NCBI GenBank assembly: GCA_963792445.1
Contig: CAWBWO010000014.1
Span: forward strand, 1 to 64,000
Source of the DNA: Rummeliibacillus sp963792445
GTDB lineage: Bacteria; Bacillota; Bacilli; Bacillales_A; Planococcaceae
DNA: 64,000 nt
Direction: 5' to 3'
How positions within the stretch are numbered: position 1 is the stretch's first letter; every line of letters begins with the position of its first letter. This document shows, piece by piece, positions 43,978 through 53,305 of the stretch. The position numbers were made by a program, and so were the translations under genes. Under the pieces are notes generated by a model. It was not told the origin of the DNA. It searched no databases and saw only the letters and a program-made list of their open reading frames with translations.

Positions 43978-44715
43978 ATGATGGAAAAAATTATTGATAT
44001 CAAACATTTGAGTAAATCCTTTGGTTCACATGAAGTGCTGAAAGATATTAACTTTGCGGTACATAAAGGTGAAGTAGTGAGTGTGATTGGATCATCAGGC
44101 TCTGGGAAATCAACGCTACTACGCTGCATTAATTTACTTGAAACGCCTTCAGGAGGCGAAATTATTTATAAAGATTCTAATATCCTAGACCAAAAACATA
44201 ATATTAATGATTACCGCACACATTTGGGTATGGTGTTTCAACAGTTTAATTTATTTAATAACTGGGATGTTTTAAATAATTGTATTGTTGGTCAAACAAA
44301 GGTATTAAAACGTTCAAAAGAAGAAGCAAAAGAAGTAGCAATGAAGTATTTAAATATAGTGGGAATGGAACGCTATTTGAATGCTAGACCTAACCAATTA
44401 TCAGGCGGTCAAAAACAGCGTGTAGCAATTGCTAGAGCATTATCTATGCAACCTGATGCACTTCTGTTTGATGAACCTACTTCGGCACTTGACCCAGAAA
44501 TGGTTGGGGAAGTATTAAAAGTCATGAAAGAATTGGCACAAACAGGATTAACGATGATTATCGTGACACATGAAATGGAATTTGCTCGCGTTGTGTCTGA
44601 CCGTATTGTTTTCATGGATAAAGGCGTAATCGTTGAAGATGGAACCCCAGATGAAGTATTTAATCATCCAAAACATGAGAGAACAAAAGCCTTCTTGCAA
44701 CGTGCATTAAAATAG
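43978..44715 (+). CDS. Lysine-type ABC transporter, ATP-binding protein
   Basis: 245 aa (244 if the second ATG at 43981, with better spacing from AAAGGAG, is used). Walker A GSSGSGKST, Q-loop GMVFQQFNLFNNW, signature LSGGQKQRVAIARAL, Walker B ALLFDEPTSALDPE and switch His in VTHEMEFAR are all intact. It belongs to the GlnQ/HisP polar amino-acid group. With the two preceding genes it makes a complete importer under the L-box. Confidence 0.95.
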   Translation: MMEKIIDIKHLSKSFGSHEVLKDINFAVHKGEVVSVIGSSGSGKSTLLRCINLLETPSGGEIIYKDSNILDQKHNINDYRTHLGMVFQQFNLFNNWDVLNNCIVGQTKVLKRSKEEAKEVAMKYLNIVGMERYLNARPNQLSGGQKQRVAIARALSMQPDALLFDEPTSALDPEMVGEVLKVMKELAQTGLTMIIVTHEMEFARVVSDRIVFMDKGVIVEDGTPDEVFNHPKHERTKAFLQRALK

Positions 44716-44748
44716 AGAAATTTAATTTTTTGATAAAGAAGCTCAAAT

Positions 44749-44800
44749 AAAAAAGGAATTGCTCACCTGAAGTCGTTATCAGGTAGCAATTCCTTTTCTT
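44749..44800. terminator. Terminator of the ABC operon
   Basis: AAAAGGAATTGCT...AGCAATTCCTTTT with an inner ACCTG/CAGGT stem, between convergent genes. Confidence 0.88.
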
Positions 44801-45502
44801 CTAGTCCACTTTCGCCATTTCAATGACTAAAATATGAGTTGTATCTTCTGCTTTAATATGAATATCTTCTTCCACAATTTCTAATCCATCGCGTGTTTCA
44901 AGTGCTACATCATTAATCATGGCATGTCCTTCAATTTCAACAAGATATGCTTGGCGGCCTTTTGCAACTTCAAAATCGATTTCTTTACCAGCTTCAAGTT
45001 CTATTGAGTAAAGGTTAGCATCTTGGTTAATTTTAATAGGAGCAGTGCCTTTATTGTCTGATACCATATGAAGCCATTTGTTTTTACGTTCATCCATTTC
45101 AAATAAAAATTCGCCATAATGTGGAGTATGACCATAGCGATCAGGCAAAATCCAAATTTGTAACATGCGAAGTTCATCGTCGCCATTATTATGTTCACTA
45201 TGGAAAACGCCAGTACCTGCACTCATGTACTGAACTTGACCACGAGTAATTGTATGTTTATTGCCCATACTATCTTGATGAGTAAGTGATCCGTTTACAA
45301 CATAAGAGATGATTTCCATGTCTCGGTGCGGGTGTAAATCAAAACCAGTATGTGGAGCGATTAAATCATCGTTAATAACACGTAGCGCCCCAAATTGAAT
45401 GTTATTCGGGTTATAATATTCTGCAAATGAAAAATGAAATGTACTGTTTAACCAACCTAGATGACTAGTACCCATTTTTGTATGATCAACTTTTCTAAGC
45501 AT
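44801..45502 (-). CDS. Pirin-family bicupin
   Basis: 233 aa. The pirin metal site is present in the N-terminal cupin: GFDLHPHRDMEIISYV (two His), and GTGVFHSEHNNG (His and Glu), with PDRYGHTPHYGE typical of the YhhW/YxaG-like group. A second cupin (about 135-233) lacks metal ligands. Members have quercetin 2,3-dioxygenase activity in vitro; physiological roles are unclear. Single gene; its stop codon lies against the shared terminator. Confidence 0.88.
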   Translation of the reverse strand: MLRKVDHTKMGTSHLGWLNSTFHFSFAEYYNPNNIQFGALRVINDDLIAPHTGFDLHPHRDMEIISYVVNGSLTHQDSMGNKHTITRGQVQYMSAGTGVFHSEHNNGDDELRMLQIWILPDRYGHTPHYGEFLFEMDERKNKWLHMVSDNKGTAPIKINQDANLYSIELEAGKEIDFEVAKGRQAYLVEIEGHAMINDVALETRDGLEIVEEDIHIKAEDTTHILVIEMAKVD

Positions 45503-45849
45503 TATAATCTTCCTTTCAAAATTTATTTCAAAATTATCTTTAATTCGAGATAATTGTAAATCCTACTCTTTGTTTAGTCAAATATTTTATCGGAGAAAAT
45601 ATAGAGCGGCCAAATTGTTGTTCCGTTCCAAAGGCGTTGACTTTTTTGAGGGAATAGCATTAGTACTGAAAACTATTTTCATACTAATTTAATTTTAGCT
45701 TGATGTGGAATTAGATACGCATTCCACTTAATACTTTTCATCTTTGTAAGGGTTATCTTGCTCGTTTAATAAATATTTTTCTTTACGATTGTTAAAATGT
45801 TAGAATAGTTTATGTGAATATTTTATGTCTTTTAATTAGGTGGTTTACT
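45503..45849. other. Divergent region between pirin and the GlnK-like kinase
   Basis: An AT-rich spacer with promoters for both sides presumed. The one notable element is the near-perfect inverted repeat TTAGTACTGAAAA...TTTTCATACTAA (about 45659-45687), a candidate operator. No gene is seen. Confidence 0.35.
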
Positions 45850-47121
45850 TTGAAATCTACTACATCAAAATGGTTAAAATCTGAAACAATTTGGGTATTG
45901 CTAATTGCACTACTAACTGCAATTAGCAGTGAGATTAAGTTAATCCCGTTTAATGGTGAAAATTTTCGCTTTGGTGTAGGAAGTATTACATTCCTACTAT
46001 TAATATTGATTCGTCTACCAAAATCGGCGATTAAAGCAGGTGTCATAACAGGCATAACAGTAGTTGTGTTTCGTGTATTTTCAGGTGAGATCATATATAA
46101 TATGCCATTTTCAAATAGTTTAATAGAAAACATCCCTGCATTTACTTATTATTTCGTATATGTTTGTTTGTTTAAGTTATTTAAGATAGAACAAATTATT
46201 GAACAACCATTTAAACTAGGGATTATGGCAACATGTATGGAGATTATTTCGAATAGCGCTGAACATATTGAGCGGTATTTAATCTTACCTAATGCCACAT
46301 TAGATTTTTACGATTGGCTACTCATTATAATGGTTGCTATATTAAGGAGCTTCTTTGTAGTAGGTATTTATAGTTCTATTATTATTGCTGAACAAAGAAA
46401 GCGATTAGATGAACAATTAGCGCTTGGATCTGATCTGTATGTTGAAACACTATATTTGCAAAAAATGATGAACCATATCGAACAAATCATGGCAGATAGT
46501 TTCGATTTATATCGAATATTGAAGAGAGAGCATTCAACAGAATTAGGTGTAAAAGCATTGCATATTTCCCAGGAAATCCATGAAGTGAAGAAAGATTCAC
46601 AGAGGATATTCTCAGGGTTATCGGATATAACAATGTCGAAATCGAAAATAGAAGAAGTCTATTATTTATCGAATATTGTTGAATTCGTTGTAACAGCAAA
46701 TATGAAATACAGTGAGATGTTAAATAAAAGGATTAACTTCACTGTTGATAATGCAATAGATTTTGCATTAACTCAGCAAATTCCGCTGCTTGCCATTCTC
46801 AACAACATAATGGCAAATGCAATTGAAGCAATAGATGATGAGGGAAATATTGAGCTCTGCGTAACGGAAGAACAAGAAATGATGCACTTTATGTTTAAGG
46901 ATACAGGTAAAGGAATTGCAGAAGAAGATTTAGATATTATTTTCGAACCTGGCTATACAACAAAGTATAACCAACAGGGCGTTGCGGCAACTGGAATAGG
47001 ATTATCTCATGTACAAGAAATTGTTCAGATGCTAGGAGGAACTATTCATGTTGAACGACCATCCAAGGGGACAATTTTCCATATAAACATTCCGCGTGAG
47101 AATATACGAAAAAGGAGTTGA
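45850..47121 (+). CDS. Membrane sensor histidine kinase, GlnK/YcbA-like
   Basis: 423 aa from a TTG at 45850 with AGGTGG six bases upstream; upstream in-frame ATG 45814 has no site. About six membrane segments fill residues 10-190. A helical linker carries the phospho-accepting region (SQEIHEVKKDSQRIFSGL), and the C-terminal ATPase has NNIMANAIEAI, DTGKGIAEED and ATGIGLSHVQEIV. It resembles YcbA (GlnK) of B. subtilis, which with YcbB (GlnL) senses glutamine. The next gene is a YcbB-like regulator, starting six bases after the stop, and the third is a glutamate-type symporter. Confidence 0.82.
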   Translation: MKSTTSKWLKSETIWVLLIALLTAISSEIKLIPFNGENFRFGVGSITFLLLILIRLPKSAIKAGVITGITVVVFRVFSGEIIYNMPFSNSLIENIPAFTYYFVYVCLFKLFKIEQIIEQPFKLGIMATCMEIISNSAEHIERYLILPNATLDFYDWLLIIMVAILRSFFVVGIYSSIIIAEQRKRLDEQLALGSDLYVETLYLQKMMNHIEQIMADSFDLYRILKREHSTELGVKALHISQEIHEVKKDSQRIFSGLSDITMSKSKIEEVYYLSNIVEFVVTANMKYSEMLNKRINFTVDNAIDFALTQQIPLLAILNNIMANAIEAIDDEGNIELCVTEEQEMMHFMFKDTGKGIAEEDLDIIFEPGYTTKYNQQGVAATGIGLSHVQEIVQMLGGTIHVERPSKGTIFHINIPRENIRKRS

Positions 47122-47127
47122 ATTACC

Positions 47128-48024
47128 TTGCGATACTTTATCGTTGATGACGATGCGGCGAGTCGTCGTATGCTCAAACAAATTATTCTTGAAGGGGATA
47201 TGGGCGTAATAATTGGGGAAGCTGATAATGGAGATAATGCATTGGAACCTATTCTTTCAACTGATCCGGACTTTGTGCTAATTGATCTACTAATGCCAAG
47301 ATTAGATGGAATCGAAACAATGGAACAACTTCGCAAACAAGGATACCGAGGACATTTTGTCATGATTTCACAAGTTGAGAATAAGGAAATGATTGGAGAG
47401 GCTTATGAAAAGGATATCGAGTTCTTTATACATAAACCAATAAATAGAATCGAGGTACAAAGTGTATTAAGAAAGACATCCGAACGCTTTTTGCTGAAGA
47501 GATCTCTTTTAACTATTAGAAAGTCCATTCTAAACTTTGAAGAAGAAGCAAAAGAAGAATCACGTCGTACGATGAAAGACGTTGTATCTTCAATATTAAA
47601 TGATATGGGGATTGTTGGTGAAGTAGGAAGTGACGACATTATCTCTATTATAGACTTTTTGTCTTCAAGGGAAGAAAAGACTATGCAAATTCCTCCTTTA
47701 AAAGATATTTATGAAGAATTAGCGAGCCAAACAAAATTTAGTGGTGTTGAAATCATGAAGGAAAGTAAAGCTATTGAACAACGAATTCGCAGGACGATTT
47801 CTACTGCAATGAATAATTTAGCAACACTGGGCGCAGTAGATTATACGAATCCAGAGTTTGAATATTACGCACCTCGATATTTTGAATTTGCTGAAATCAG
47901 GACATTGATGAATACAATTCAAGAGAATGGATCGGCATCTAAGAAAATGAAAGTTAACGTCAAGAAGTTCATGCAAGTACTTTATATAGATGCAAACGAT
48001 AAATTCAAGCAAAAGCCAAGATAA
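47128..48024 (+). CDS. Response regulator, GlnL/YcbB-like
   Basis: 298 aa from a TTG with AAAGGAG upstream. Receiver domain about 1-120: acidic pair in FIVDDDAASR, phosphorylated Asp in VLIDLLMPRLDG, and Lys in FFIHKPIN. The C-terminal 170 residues (SILNDMGIVGEVGSDDIISII ... IKEIYEELA-like KDIYEELASQTKFSGVE ... RRTISTAMNNLATLGAVDY) match the YcbB DNA-binding domain. Together with the kinase it should control the symporter that follows. GlnL of B. subtilis activates glsA-glnT. Note that the family output domain is unlike OmpR or NarL types. Confidence 0.85.
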   Translation: MRYFIVDDDAASRRMLKQIILEGDMGVIIGEADNGDNALEPILSTDPDFVLIDLLMPRLDGIETMEQLRKQGYRGHFVMISQVENKEMIGEAYEKDIEFFIHKPINRIEVQSVLRKTSERFLLKRSLLTIRKSILNFEEEAKEESRRTMKDVVSSILNDMGIVGEVGSDDIISIIDFLSSREEKTMQIPPLKDIYEELASQTKFSGVEIMKESKAIEQRIRRTISTAMNNLATLGAVDYTNPEFEYYAPRYFEFAEIRTLMNTIQENGSASKKMKVNVKKFMQVLYIDANDKFKQKPR

Positions 48025-48127
48025 GTAATAATATGTAAAAATCAATCTCAAACTGGCATAACACTTATCTATTTTATAGAAAATAAATATTGAAAAAAAC
48101 TTTTTTTGAATTTTTTTATCTTAAAAA

Positions 48128-48167
48128 ATGTCGGATAATGTCGGATTTTATAAGTCGTTCTTATAAT
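48128..48167 (+). promoter_or_regulatory. Symporter promoter with 10-bp direct repeat on the -35 region
   Basis: ATGTCGGAT occurs at 48128-48136 and 48138-48146, one helical turn apart. A TATAAT -10 lies at 48162-48167, and the place for a -35 hexamer (48139-48144) is TGTCGG, inside the second repeat. A poor -35 replaced by tandem activator half-sites is typical of response-regulator-driven promoters. The published B. subtilis GlnL site (a TTTTGT direct repeat, from memory) is different, though T-rich runs also occur at 48100-48118. Confidence 0.5.
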
Positions 48168-48234
48168 AAAGTTATGCTTTTACATTTCAATATTAAATAT
48201 AGTAACAACCACATTTTTGAGAGGTGACTTGTTA

Positions 48235-49506
48235 ATGAAAAAGAAAAAATTGGGATTAGCTTGGCAAATCTTGATCGGGCTAATTCTTGGTATTATAGTC
48301 GGAGCTATTTTCTACGGAAATGAAAACGTTTCAAAATATCTTCAACCATTGGGTACAATCTTTATGAATATGATTAAGATGATTGTTGTACCAATTATCG
48401 TTTCTACTTTAATCCTTGGTGTTGCAGGTCAAGGGGACTTCAAAAAACTTGGTAAGCTTGGTGTTAAAACACTTGTGTACTTTGAAGTAATTACGACATT
48501 TGCAATAATTATCGGTATTGTTTTAGCTGATACAGTTCATCCTGGTGTTGGCGTAAACATGGAACATTTAACAAAGGGAGATATCTCCACTTACGTTGAA
48601 ACGAGTAAAACCGTAAAAGAAGGCGGCGGTTTTGCAGATACAATTATTCATATTGTTCCAACAAACGTTATACAATCAATGGCAGAAGGCAATATGCTTG
48701 CAATTATCTTCTTCTCTGTACTATTTGGTTTAGGCGTTGCAGCTATTGGCGAAAAAGGTAAACCAGTTCTAAACTTCTTCTCAGGTGTAGCGGATGCTAT
48801 GTTCTGGGTAACAAATACAATTATGAAATTTGCTCCAATTGGGGTATTCGCATTAATCGCTGTAACAGTTTCAACTTTTGGTGTACAATCATTAATTCCA
48901 CTTGGTAAACTAGCAATTCTAGTATATATAGCAATGATTTTATTTGTCGTCGTAGTATTAGGAATTGTAGCAAAGATTTGTGGTTTAAGTGTATTCCGTG
49001 TAATACGGATTTTGAAGGACGAACTTTTACTAGCCTATTCAACTTCAAGTTCTGAAACAGTACTACCACGAATTATGTTGAAAATGGAAAAAGCGGGTGT
49101 TCCAAAAGATATCGTATCATTCGTCATCCCAACAGGTTATTCATTCAACCTAGATGGATCGACTTTATACCAATCCATTGCAGCATTATTTATTGCACAA
49201 ATGTATGGTATCGATTTATCATTAGGACAACAAATCACGTTAGTCCTTACATTGATGGTAACATCTAAAGGTATTGCCGGCGTTCCAGGTGTATCATTTG
49301 TAGTATTACTATCAACTTTAGGAGCTGTAGGTATACCTCTAGAAGGTCTTGCATTTATCTTAGGTATTGACCGTATTCTTGATATGGCACGTACAGCTGT
49401 AAACGTTACAGGTAACTCATTAGCTTCACTAGTAATGGCTAAATGGGAAGGTCGTCTTGATAAAGACAAATACGACAATTATTTTGAAAATGAAAAACTA
49501 GTATAA
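48235..49506 (+). CDS. Glutamate/dicarboxylate:cation symporter (DAACS family)
   Basis: 423 aa from the ATG at 48235 with GAGAGGTGA upstream. Eight or so membrane segments with two re-entrant loops. Key motifs: AYSTSSSETVLPRIM (serine-rich tip of hairpin 1), FVIPTGYSFNLDGSTLYQ, KGIAGVPGVSFVVLL and DRILDMARTAVNVTGNS with the Asp, Arg and Asn that bind substrate and sodium/proton. It is GltP/GltT-like. It follows the GlnK-GlnL-like pair and is probably their target, taking up glutamate, aspartate or C4-dicarboxylates. Confidence 0.92.
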   Translation: MKKKKLGLAWQILIGLILGIIVGAIFYGNENVSKYLQPLGTIFMNMIKMIVVPIIVSTLILGVAGQGDFKKLGKLGVKTLVYFEVITTFAIIIGIVLADTVHPGVGVNMEHLTKGDISTYVETSKTVKEGGGFADTIIHIVPTNVIQSMAEGNMLAIIFFSVLFGLGVAAIGEKGKPVLNFFSGVADAMFWVTNTIMKFAPIGVFALIAVTVSTFGVQSLIPLGKLAILVYIAMILFVVVVLGIVAKICGLSVFRVIRILKDELLLAYSTSSSETVLPRIMLKMEKAGVPKDIVSFVIPTGYSFNLDGSTLYQSIAALFIAQMYGIDLSLGQQITLVLTLMVTSKGIAGVPGVSFVVLLSTLGAVGIPLEGLAFILGIDRILDMARTAVNVTGNSLASLVMAKWEGRLDKDKYDNYFENEKLV

Positions 49507-49530
49507 ATAATTTTATATAATTTTATATTG

Positions 49531-49568
49531 CCCTACGATCAAGACTTCTTGGTCGTGGGGCTTTTTTG
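49531..49568 (+). terminator. Terminator of the symporter gene
   Basis: CCCTACGATCAAG and CTTGGTCGTGGGG pair with small mismatches, followed by CTTTTTTG. Confidence 0.82.
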
Positions 49569-49665
49569 TTTTGAAATTTTTTTGAAGGACAACAAATAGA
49601 CATCTTACTGACTTATTGAGATGATAGCGTATAAGTAAAAAGTTAAAATAAGTGGGGGTCAAGTG

Positions 49666-50349
49666 ATGGAGAAGGTATTGATTGTGGAAGATGAATTTGC
49701 AATTAGCCAAGTACTAAAAGCATATTTACAGAAAGTGCATTTTCAAACAGAACAAGCTTATACAGGTTCTGAAGCAATTGAAAAATTTCATGCTTGGGCA
49801 CCCAATATTGTTTTGTTAGATGTGATGTTACCTGGAAAAAATGGTTGGCAAATTCTAAAGGAAATTCGTCAGGAAAGCAATTGCCCAATCATTATGCTTA
49901 CTGCATTAGGTGATGTAAATTATAGATTGGAAGGGTTAAACGAAGGTGCTGACGATTATATCTCAAAACCATTTATTGCAGAGGAAGTTGTTGCTCGGGT
50001 TAAGGCTGTTTTAAGAAGAACACAGGGAGACACAGGACCAAAACGACAATTCGGTAGTTTAGAAATCAATTTGCAATCTCATCAAGTAATGATAGATCGT
50101 CATGAAATTGATTTAACACCACGAGATTTGTCGGTTTTAATGTTTCTTGCAGAACACCCTAATCATACATTTACAAGGGAGCAATTGATTGAACAAGTTT
50201 GGGGCTTTGGATATGATGGCAGCGACCGCGCTGTAGACTTAGCTATTAAACGACTGCGCAAAGCTTTACAGAATTGGCCAGTAACTGAAGGTGAAATTAA
50301 AACATTAAGGGGATTGGGGTATTCAAAGAAGAAACCTAGTTCTAATTAG
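49666..50349 (+). CDS. OmpR/PhoB-family response regulator (orphan)
   Basis: 227 aa from the ATG at 49666 with GGGGGT upstream. Receiver: VEDEFA acidic pocket, VLLDVMLPGKNGW (Asp at about 51) and DDYISKPF (Lys). Winged-helix DNA-binding domain: LTPRDLSVLMFLAEHPNHTFTREQLIEQVWGFGYDGSDRAVDLAIKRLRKAL and LRGLGY. No histidine kinase is adjacent on either side, so its partner is elsewhere or it acts alone. The coding sequence ends inside a hairpin that also serves as terminator. Confidence 0.9.
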   Translation: MEKVLIVEDEFAISQVLKAYLQKVHFQTEQAYTGSEAIEKFHAWAPNIVLLDVMLPGKNGWQILKEIRQESNCPIIMLTALGDVNYRLEGLNEGADDYISKPFIAEEVVARVKAVLRRTQGDTGPKRQFGSLEINLQSHQVMIDRHEIDLTPRDLSVLMFLAEHPNHTFTREQLIEQVWGFGYDGSDRAVDLAIKRLRKALQNWPVTEGEIKTLRGLGYSKKKPSSN

Positions 50350-50376
50350 AAGTGAGAATTAGGTTTCTTCTTTTTG
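50325..50376. terminator. Terminator overlapping the response-regulator stop codon
   Basis: AAAGAAGAAACCTAGTTCT pairs with AGAATTAGGTTTCTTCTTT (one G-T pair); the TAG stop lies in the loop. Confidence 0.82.
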
Positions 50377-50437
50377 ATAGCAGTTTAAAATCTGTTTGTT
50401 AATAACTACTGATTTAATTGGATTTAGGGATACTAAG

Positions 50438-51712
50438 TTACTTTACGTTATCTACAAGAAAAGTTGCAATTTCAGGGAAGAACGATAGTACTACCATAAA
50501 TAAAATCATAATGATCACGTACGGTATAACACCTTTTACAATTTCACTTATAGTGTTCGATTTATCTAATCCTTTTAAGACAAATAAATTTAAACCAACA
50601 GGAGGCGACACAAGAGCTAGTTCCATATTAATAACCAATATAATCGCAAACCATATCGGATTGAATCCTAAAGCAGTAATGATTGGATATAGAATTGGGA
50701 CAGTAATAACAATAATTGAAACTGTTTCAAGGAACATACCTAAGATGATTAATACAATATTAATCAGTATGAAAATTACCCATCTTGATATGTTCATAGA
50801 TATTGCAAAGTTAGTAATAGTTTGTGGGATTTGCAATATGGTTAAAATGTATCCAAGTAGCATAGCTCCGACTATAATAAATAAAATCATAGTATTTGAT
50901 CTAACTGTAGAAAGTAATATTTTCTTAAAGTTTTCTAACGTTAAGTTGCGGTAGACAAAAGCAGCAATTAGAAAGCTAATAATAACACCGATTGCCGCAG
51001 CTTCAGTTGGTGTGAATAGCCCAGTATATATTCCACCAATAATGATAATGGGCAAAAGTAATCCCCAAATAGCTTTTTTAGAAGCCTCTAATCTCTCCTG
51101 CCAAGTGGCTGCTTTCTCTTTCATATGTCTCATCTGATAAGATGAAAAGACCATGAAAGCAATTGTTAAAATGATACCTGGAACAATTCCAGCAACAAAT
51201 AACTTTCCTACAGATTCACCGGTAACGGAACCGTATATAATCATAGGTACACTCGGCGGAATAAGAATGCCAAGTGTTCCTCCTGCTGCAAGAAGACCTA
51301 GTACATATTTTTTGTTATATCCACGGTTAACCATCTCAGGCAAAGCAACTGTGCCTACTGTTATTGCTGTGGCAACACTAGAACCAGAAATAGCAGAGAA
51401 AATAGTACAACAGAAAATAGTTGCAATGGCTAGCCCACCAGGTAAATGACGAAACCACCTGCTTGCCATTTCATATAAATCTCGTCCAACGCCACTAACA
51501 ACGAGAACTTGGCTCATTAGAACATACATGGGTAATGCTGTTAATGTGAAATCATCCAATGATTTATAAGAAATAATAGGTATCTGTGCAAACGCAAAAG
51601 TGCCACCGTTAAAAAAGTACATTCCAGCAATGGCTAAGAGTGACAACGCAATGGCCACTGGTAAGCCAAGTAAAAGAAGTCCTCCCATACCACTGATAAA
51701 GAACAAATTCAC
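50438..51712 (-). CDS. TRAP transporter large permease (DctM)
   Basis: 424 aa, about twelve membrane segments. DctM signatures include GLPVAIALSLLAIAGMYF, the conserved ALPMYVLMSQVLV, SGSSVATAITVGTVALPEM, AAGGTLGILIPPSVPMIIYGSVTGES and SPPVGLNLFVLKGL. It carries the transport pathway, with the DctQ subunit. Its start overlaps the end of dctQ by four bases (ATGA type), showing tight coupling. Last gene of the GntR/CoA-transferase/TRAP operon. Confidence 0.93.
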   Translation of the reverse strand: MNLFFISGMGGLLLLGLPVAIALSLLAIAGMYFFNGGTFAFAQIPIISYKSLDDFTLTALPMYVLMSQVLVVSGVGRDLYEMASRWFRHLPGGLAIATIFCCTIFSAISGSSVATAITVGTVALPEMVNRGYNKKYVLGLLAAGGTLGILIPPSVPMIIYGSVTGESVGKLFVAGIVPGIILTIAFMVFSSYQMRHMKEKAATWQERLEASKKAIWGLLLPIIIIGGIYTGLFTPTEAAAIGVIISFLIAAFVYRNLTLENFKKILLSTVRSNTMILFIIVGAMLLGYILTILQIPQTITNFAISMNISRWVIFILINIVLIILGMFLETVSIIVITVPILYPIITALGFNPIWFAIILVINMELALVSPPVGLNLFVLKGLDKSNTISEIVKGVIPYVIIMILFMVVLSFFPEIATFLVDNVK

Positions 51713-52254
51713 AGATGATCACCTCCTTGGTGAATACCTCCGTCTTTTAGTTGTAAGATGAATGCAATGATCATTAATATGCCACCTATTGGAAGTAACA
51801 TCTCTGGTAAGTACATAGGGATTCTCAACAAAGAAGAGGAGGTTACTCCGAGCTCTAATGTTTTTTGAACATGTAGAAATCCGTATAACGTAAAAATAAC
51901 GCTAAAAATAAGACCAAATGTGTTTGATAAGTAAGCAAGTACTGTTTTCCATTTATTATTTACAGCATTTATTAAAAGATCTACTGTGATATGGCCATAG
52001 GTTCTTACTGCAAATGCGCTTCCTAAAAAGCAACTGCCTACTATGCAATAAATAGAAATTTCAGTGGCCCAAATAGTGGGCTCTCCAAATATGGCCCTTG
52101 AAGCTACTTCATAAAAGATGGAGAAAGTAGCGATTAATATAAAAGCACCTGCAATATAAGCACCTAGTTTTATGATGCCATCGCAAAAGGAAAAGAACAT
52201 TTGAAAAAATGTTCTTTTACCTTTTGAATTTTGTAAGGGAGAAGTAGTTGTCAT
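51709..52254 (-). CDS. TRAP transporter small permease (DctQ)
   Basis: 181 aa with four membrane segments. The family-typical FYEVASRAIFGEPTIWATEISIYCIVGSCFLGSAFAVRTYGHITVDLLI region is present. It overlaps both neighbours by four bases. DctQ forms a complex with DctM and receives substrate from the DctP protein. Confidence 0.9.
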   Translation of the reverse strand: MTTTSPLQNSKGKRTFFQMFFSFCDGIIKLGAYIAGAFILIATFSIFYEVASRAIFGEPTIWATEISIYCIVGSCFLGSAFAVRTYGHITVDLLINAVNNKWKTVLAYLSNTFGLIFSVIFTLYGFLHVQKTLELGVTSSSLLRIPMYLPEMLLPIGGILMIIAFILQLKDGGIHQGGDHL

Positions 52255-53288
52255 TGCTTTTCCACCAACTCTACTAATTTCTTCCCTAAGTCACCAGCGT
52301 TTTTCTCGTAAGCATCCCAAGCAGGCTTTGCAGCTTCTTTCCATTTTGGAATATCTTCAGTTGGCACAACGTATACATCCATGCCACTCTTCTCAAGTTC
52401 TTTTGCTGTGCGAGCATCTTCTGATTCAGCTTGTTCGCGAATCCAAAGTTCCCATTTTCTAGCAGTATCTTGAAGCAAAATTTGAGTTTTTTCAGGAAGG
52501 TTATTCCAAACATCCATATTTACAGATAATAAAAACTCTAAGTAAGCATAGTTGTTTATTGTCAAATATTTCGTTACTTCCTGATACTTCCGTTGAAGCA
52601 TTGCCGTAGTACCAGATGTAGCTCCATCAACCGTATTTCTTTGAAGAGCCATATACACTTCTCCACCACCCATGAATACTGGGGATGCTCCATAAGCTTT
52701 AATCATTTCTGATGGTATATCTCCTGTACTGCGAATTTTTAATCCTTTAAAGTCAGCTGGAGATTTTAATTGTCGTTTATTGTTTGCAAATTGCGTGTAT
52801 CCATAATCTGCAAACATAATAACCTTCGCACCTTTCTTTTCCATTTCTGAACGAAGGATATTACCAACCTCTCCATCGATTGCCTTTCCTGCATCTTGAT
52901 AAGTGTGAAATGCATACGGAACATCAAAAATGCCCATAGCAGGGACAGTTGATGCCCAAATTGTTGAAGAGTTTACACCCATTTCAACGCCACCAGATAA
53001 TATCGATTGGTTCATATCTTTATCACTTAACAATTGCCCGGCTGGATAAACTTGGATTTTAACTTTCCCACCAGATTTTTCTGTTACTTCTTTTGCAAAG
53101 CCCTCTAGTCCCTTTGATATATGGTGATCTGCAGGTAAATTATAAGCAAGTCTTAGTGTTGTCGCTTGGTACCCATCCTTATTAGAAGCGTTTGAATTAT
53201 TTGCTGGTTTAGTATTATTGGTACCACATGCTGCTAGAAGTAATACTGAACATAAAGCAATCCACATACCGATTAACCATTTTTTCAT
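52251..53288 (-). CDS. TRAP transporter solute-binding lipoprotein (DctP)
   Basis: 345 aa. Lipoprotein signal with lipobox LLAAC (Cys at about 21), unusual only in that many DctP proteins are free in Gram-negatives; lipid anchoring is normal in Gram-positives. DctP motifs: TLRLAYNLPADHHISKGLEGFAKEV, MNQSILSGGVEMGVNS, GLKIRSTGDIPSEMIKAYGASPVFMGGGEVYMALQRNTVDGATSG with the ligand-carboxylate-binding Arg. The ligand is probably an organic acid that is then activated by the CoA-transferase encoded upstream. Confidence 0.92.
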   Translation of the reverse strand: MKKWLIGMWIALCSVLLLAACGTNNTKPANNSNASNKDGYQATTLRLAYNLPADHHISKGLEGFAKEVTEKSGGKVKIQVYPAGQLLSDKDMNQSILSGGVEMGVNSSTIWASTVPAMGIFDVPYAFHTYQDAGKAIDGEVGNILRSEMEKKGAKVIMFADYGYTQFANNKRQLKSPADFKGLKIRSTGDIPSEMIKAYGASPVFMGGGEVYMALQRNTVDGATSGTTAMLQRKYQEVTKYLTINNYAYLEFLLSVNMDVWNNLPEKTQILLQDTARKWELWIREQAESEDARTAKELEKSGMDVYVVPTEDIPKWKEAAKPAWDAYEKNAGDLGKKLVELVEKQ

Positions 53289-53305
53289 AAAATAACCCCC
53301 TTGTT

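Noticed and set aside
50418..50954. A 178-aa frame opposite the TRAP large permease gene.
   Set aside because: It is antisense to a well-supported dctM gene, low in complexity and has no ribosome site; a codon-bias shadow.
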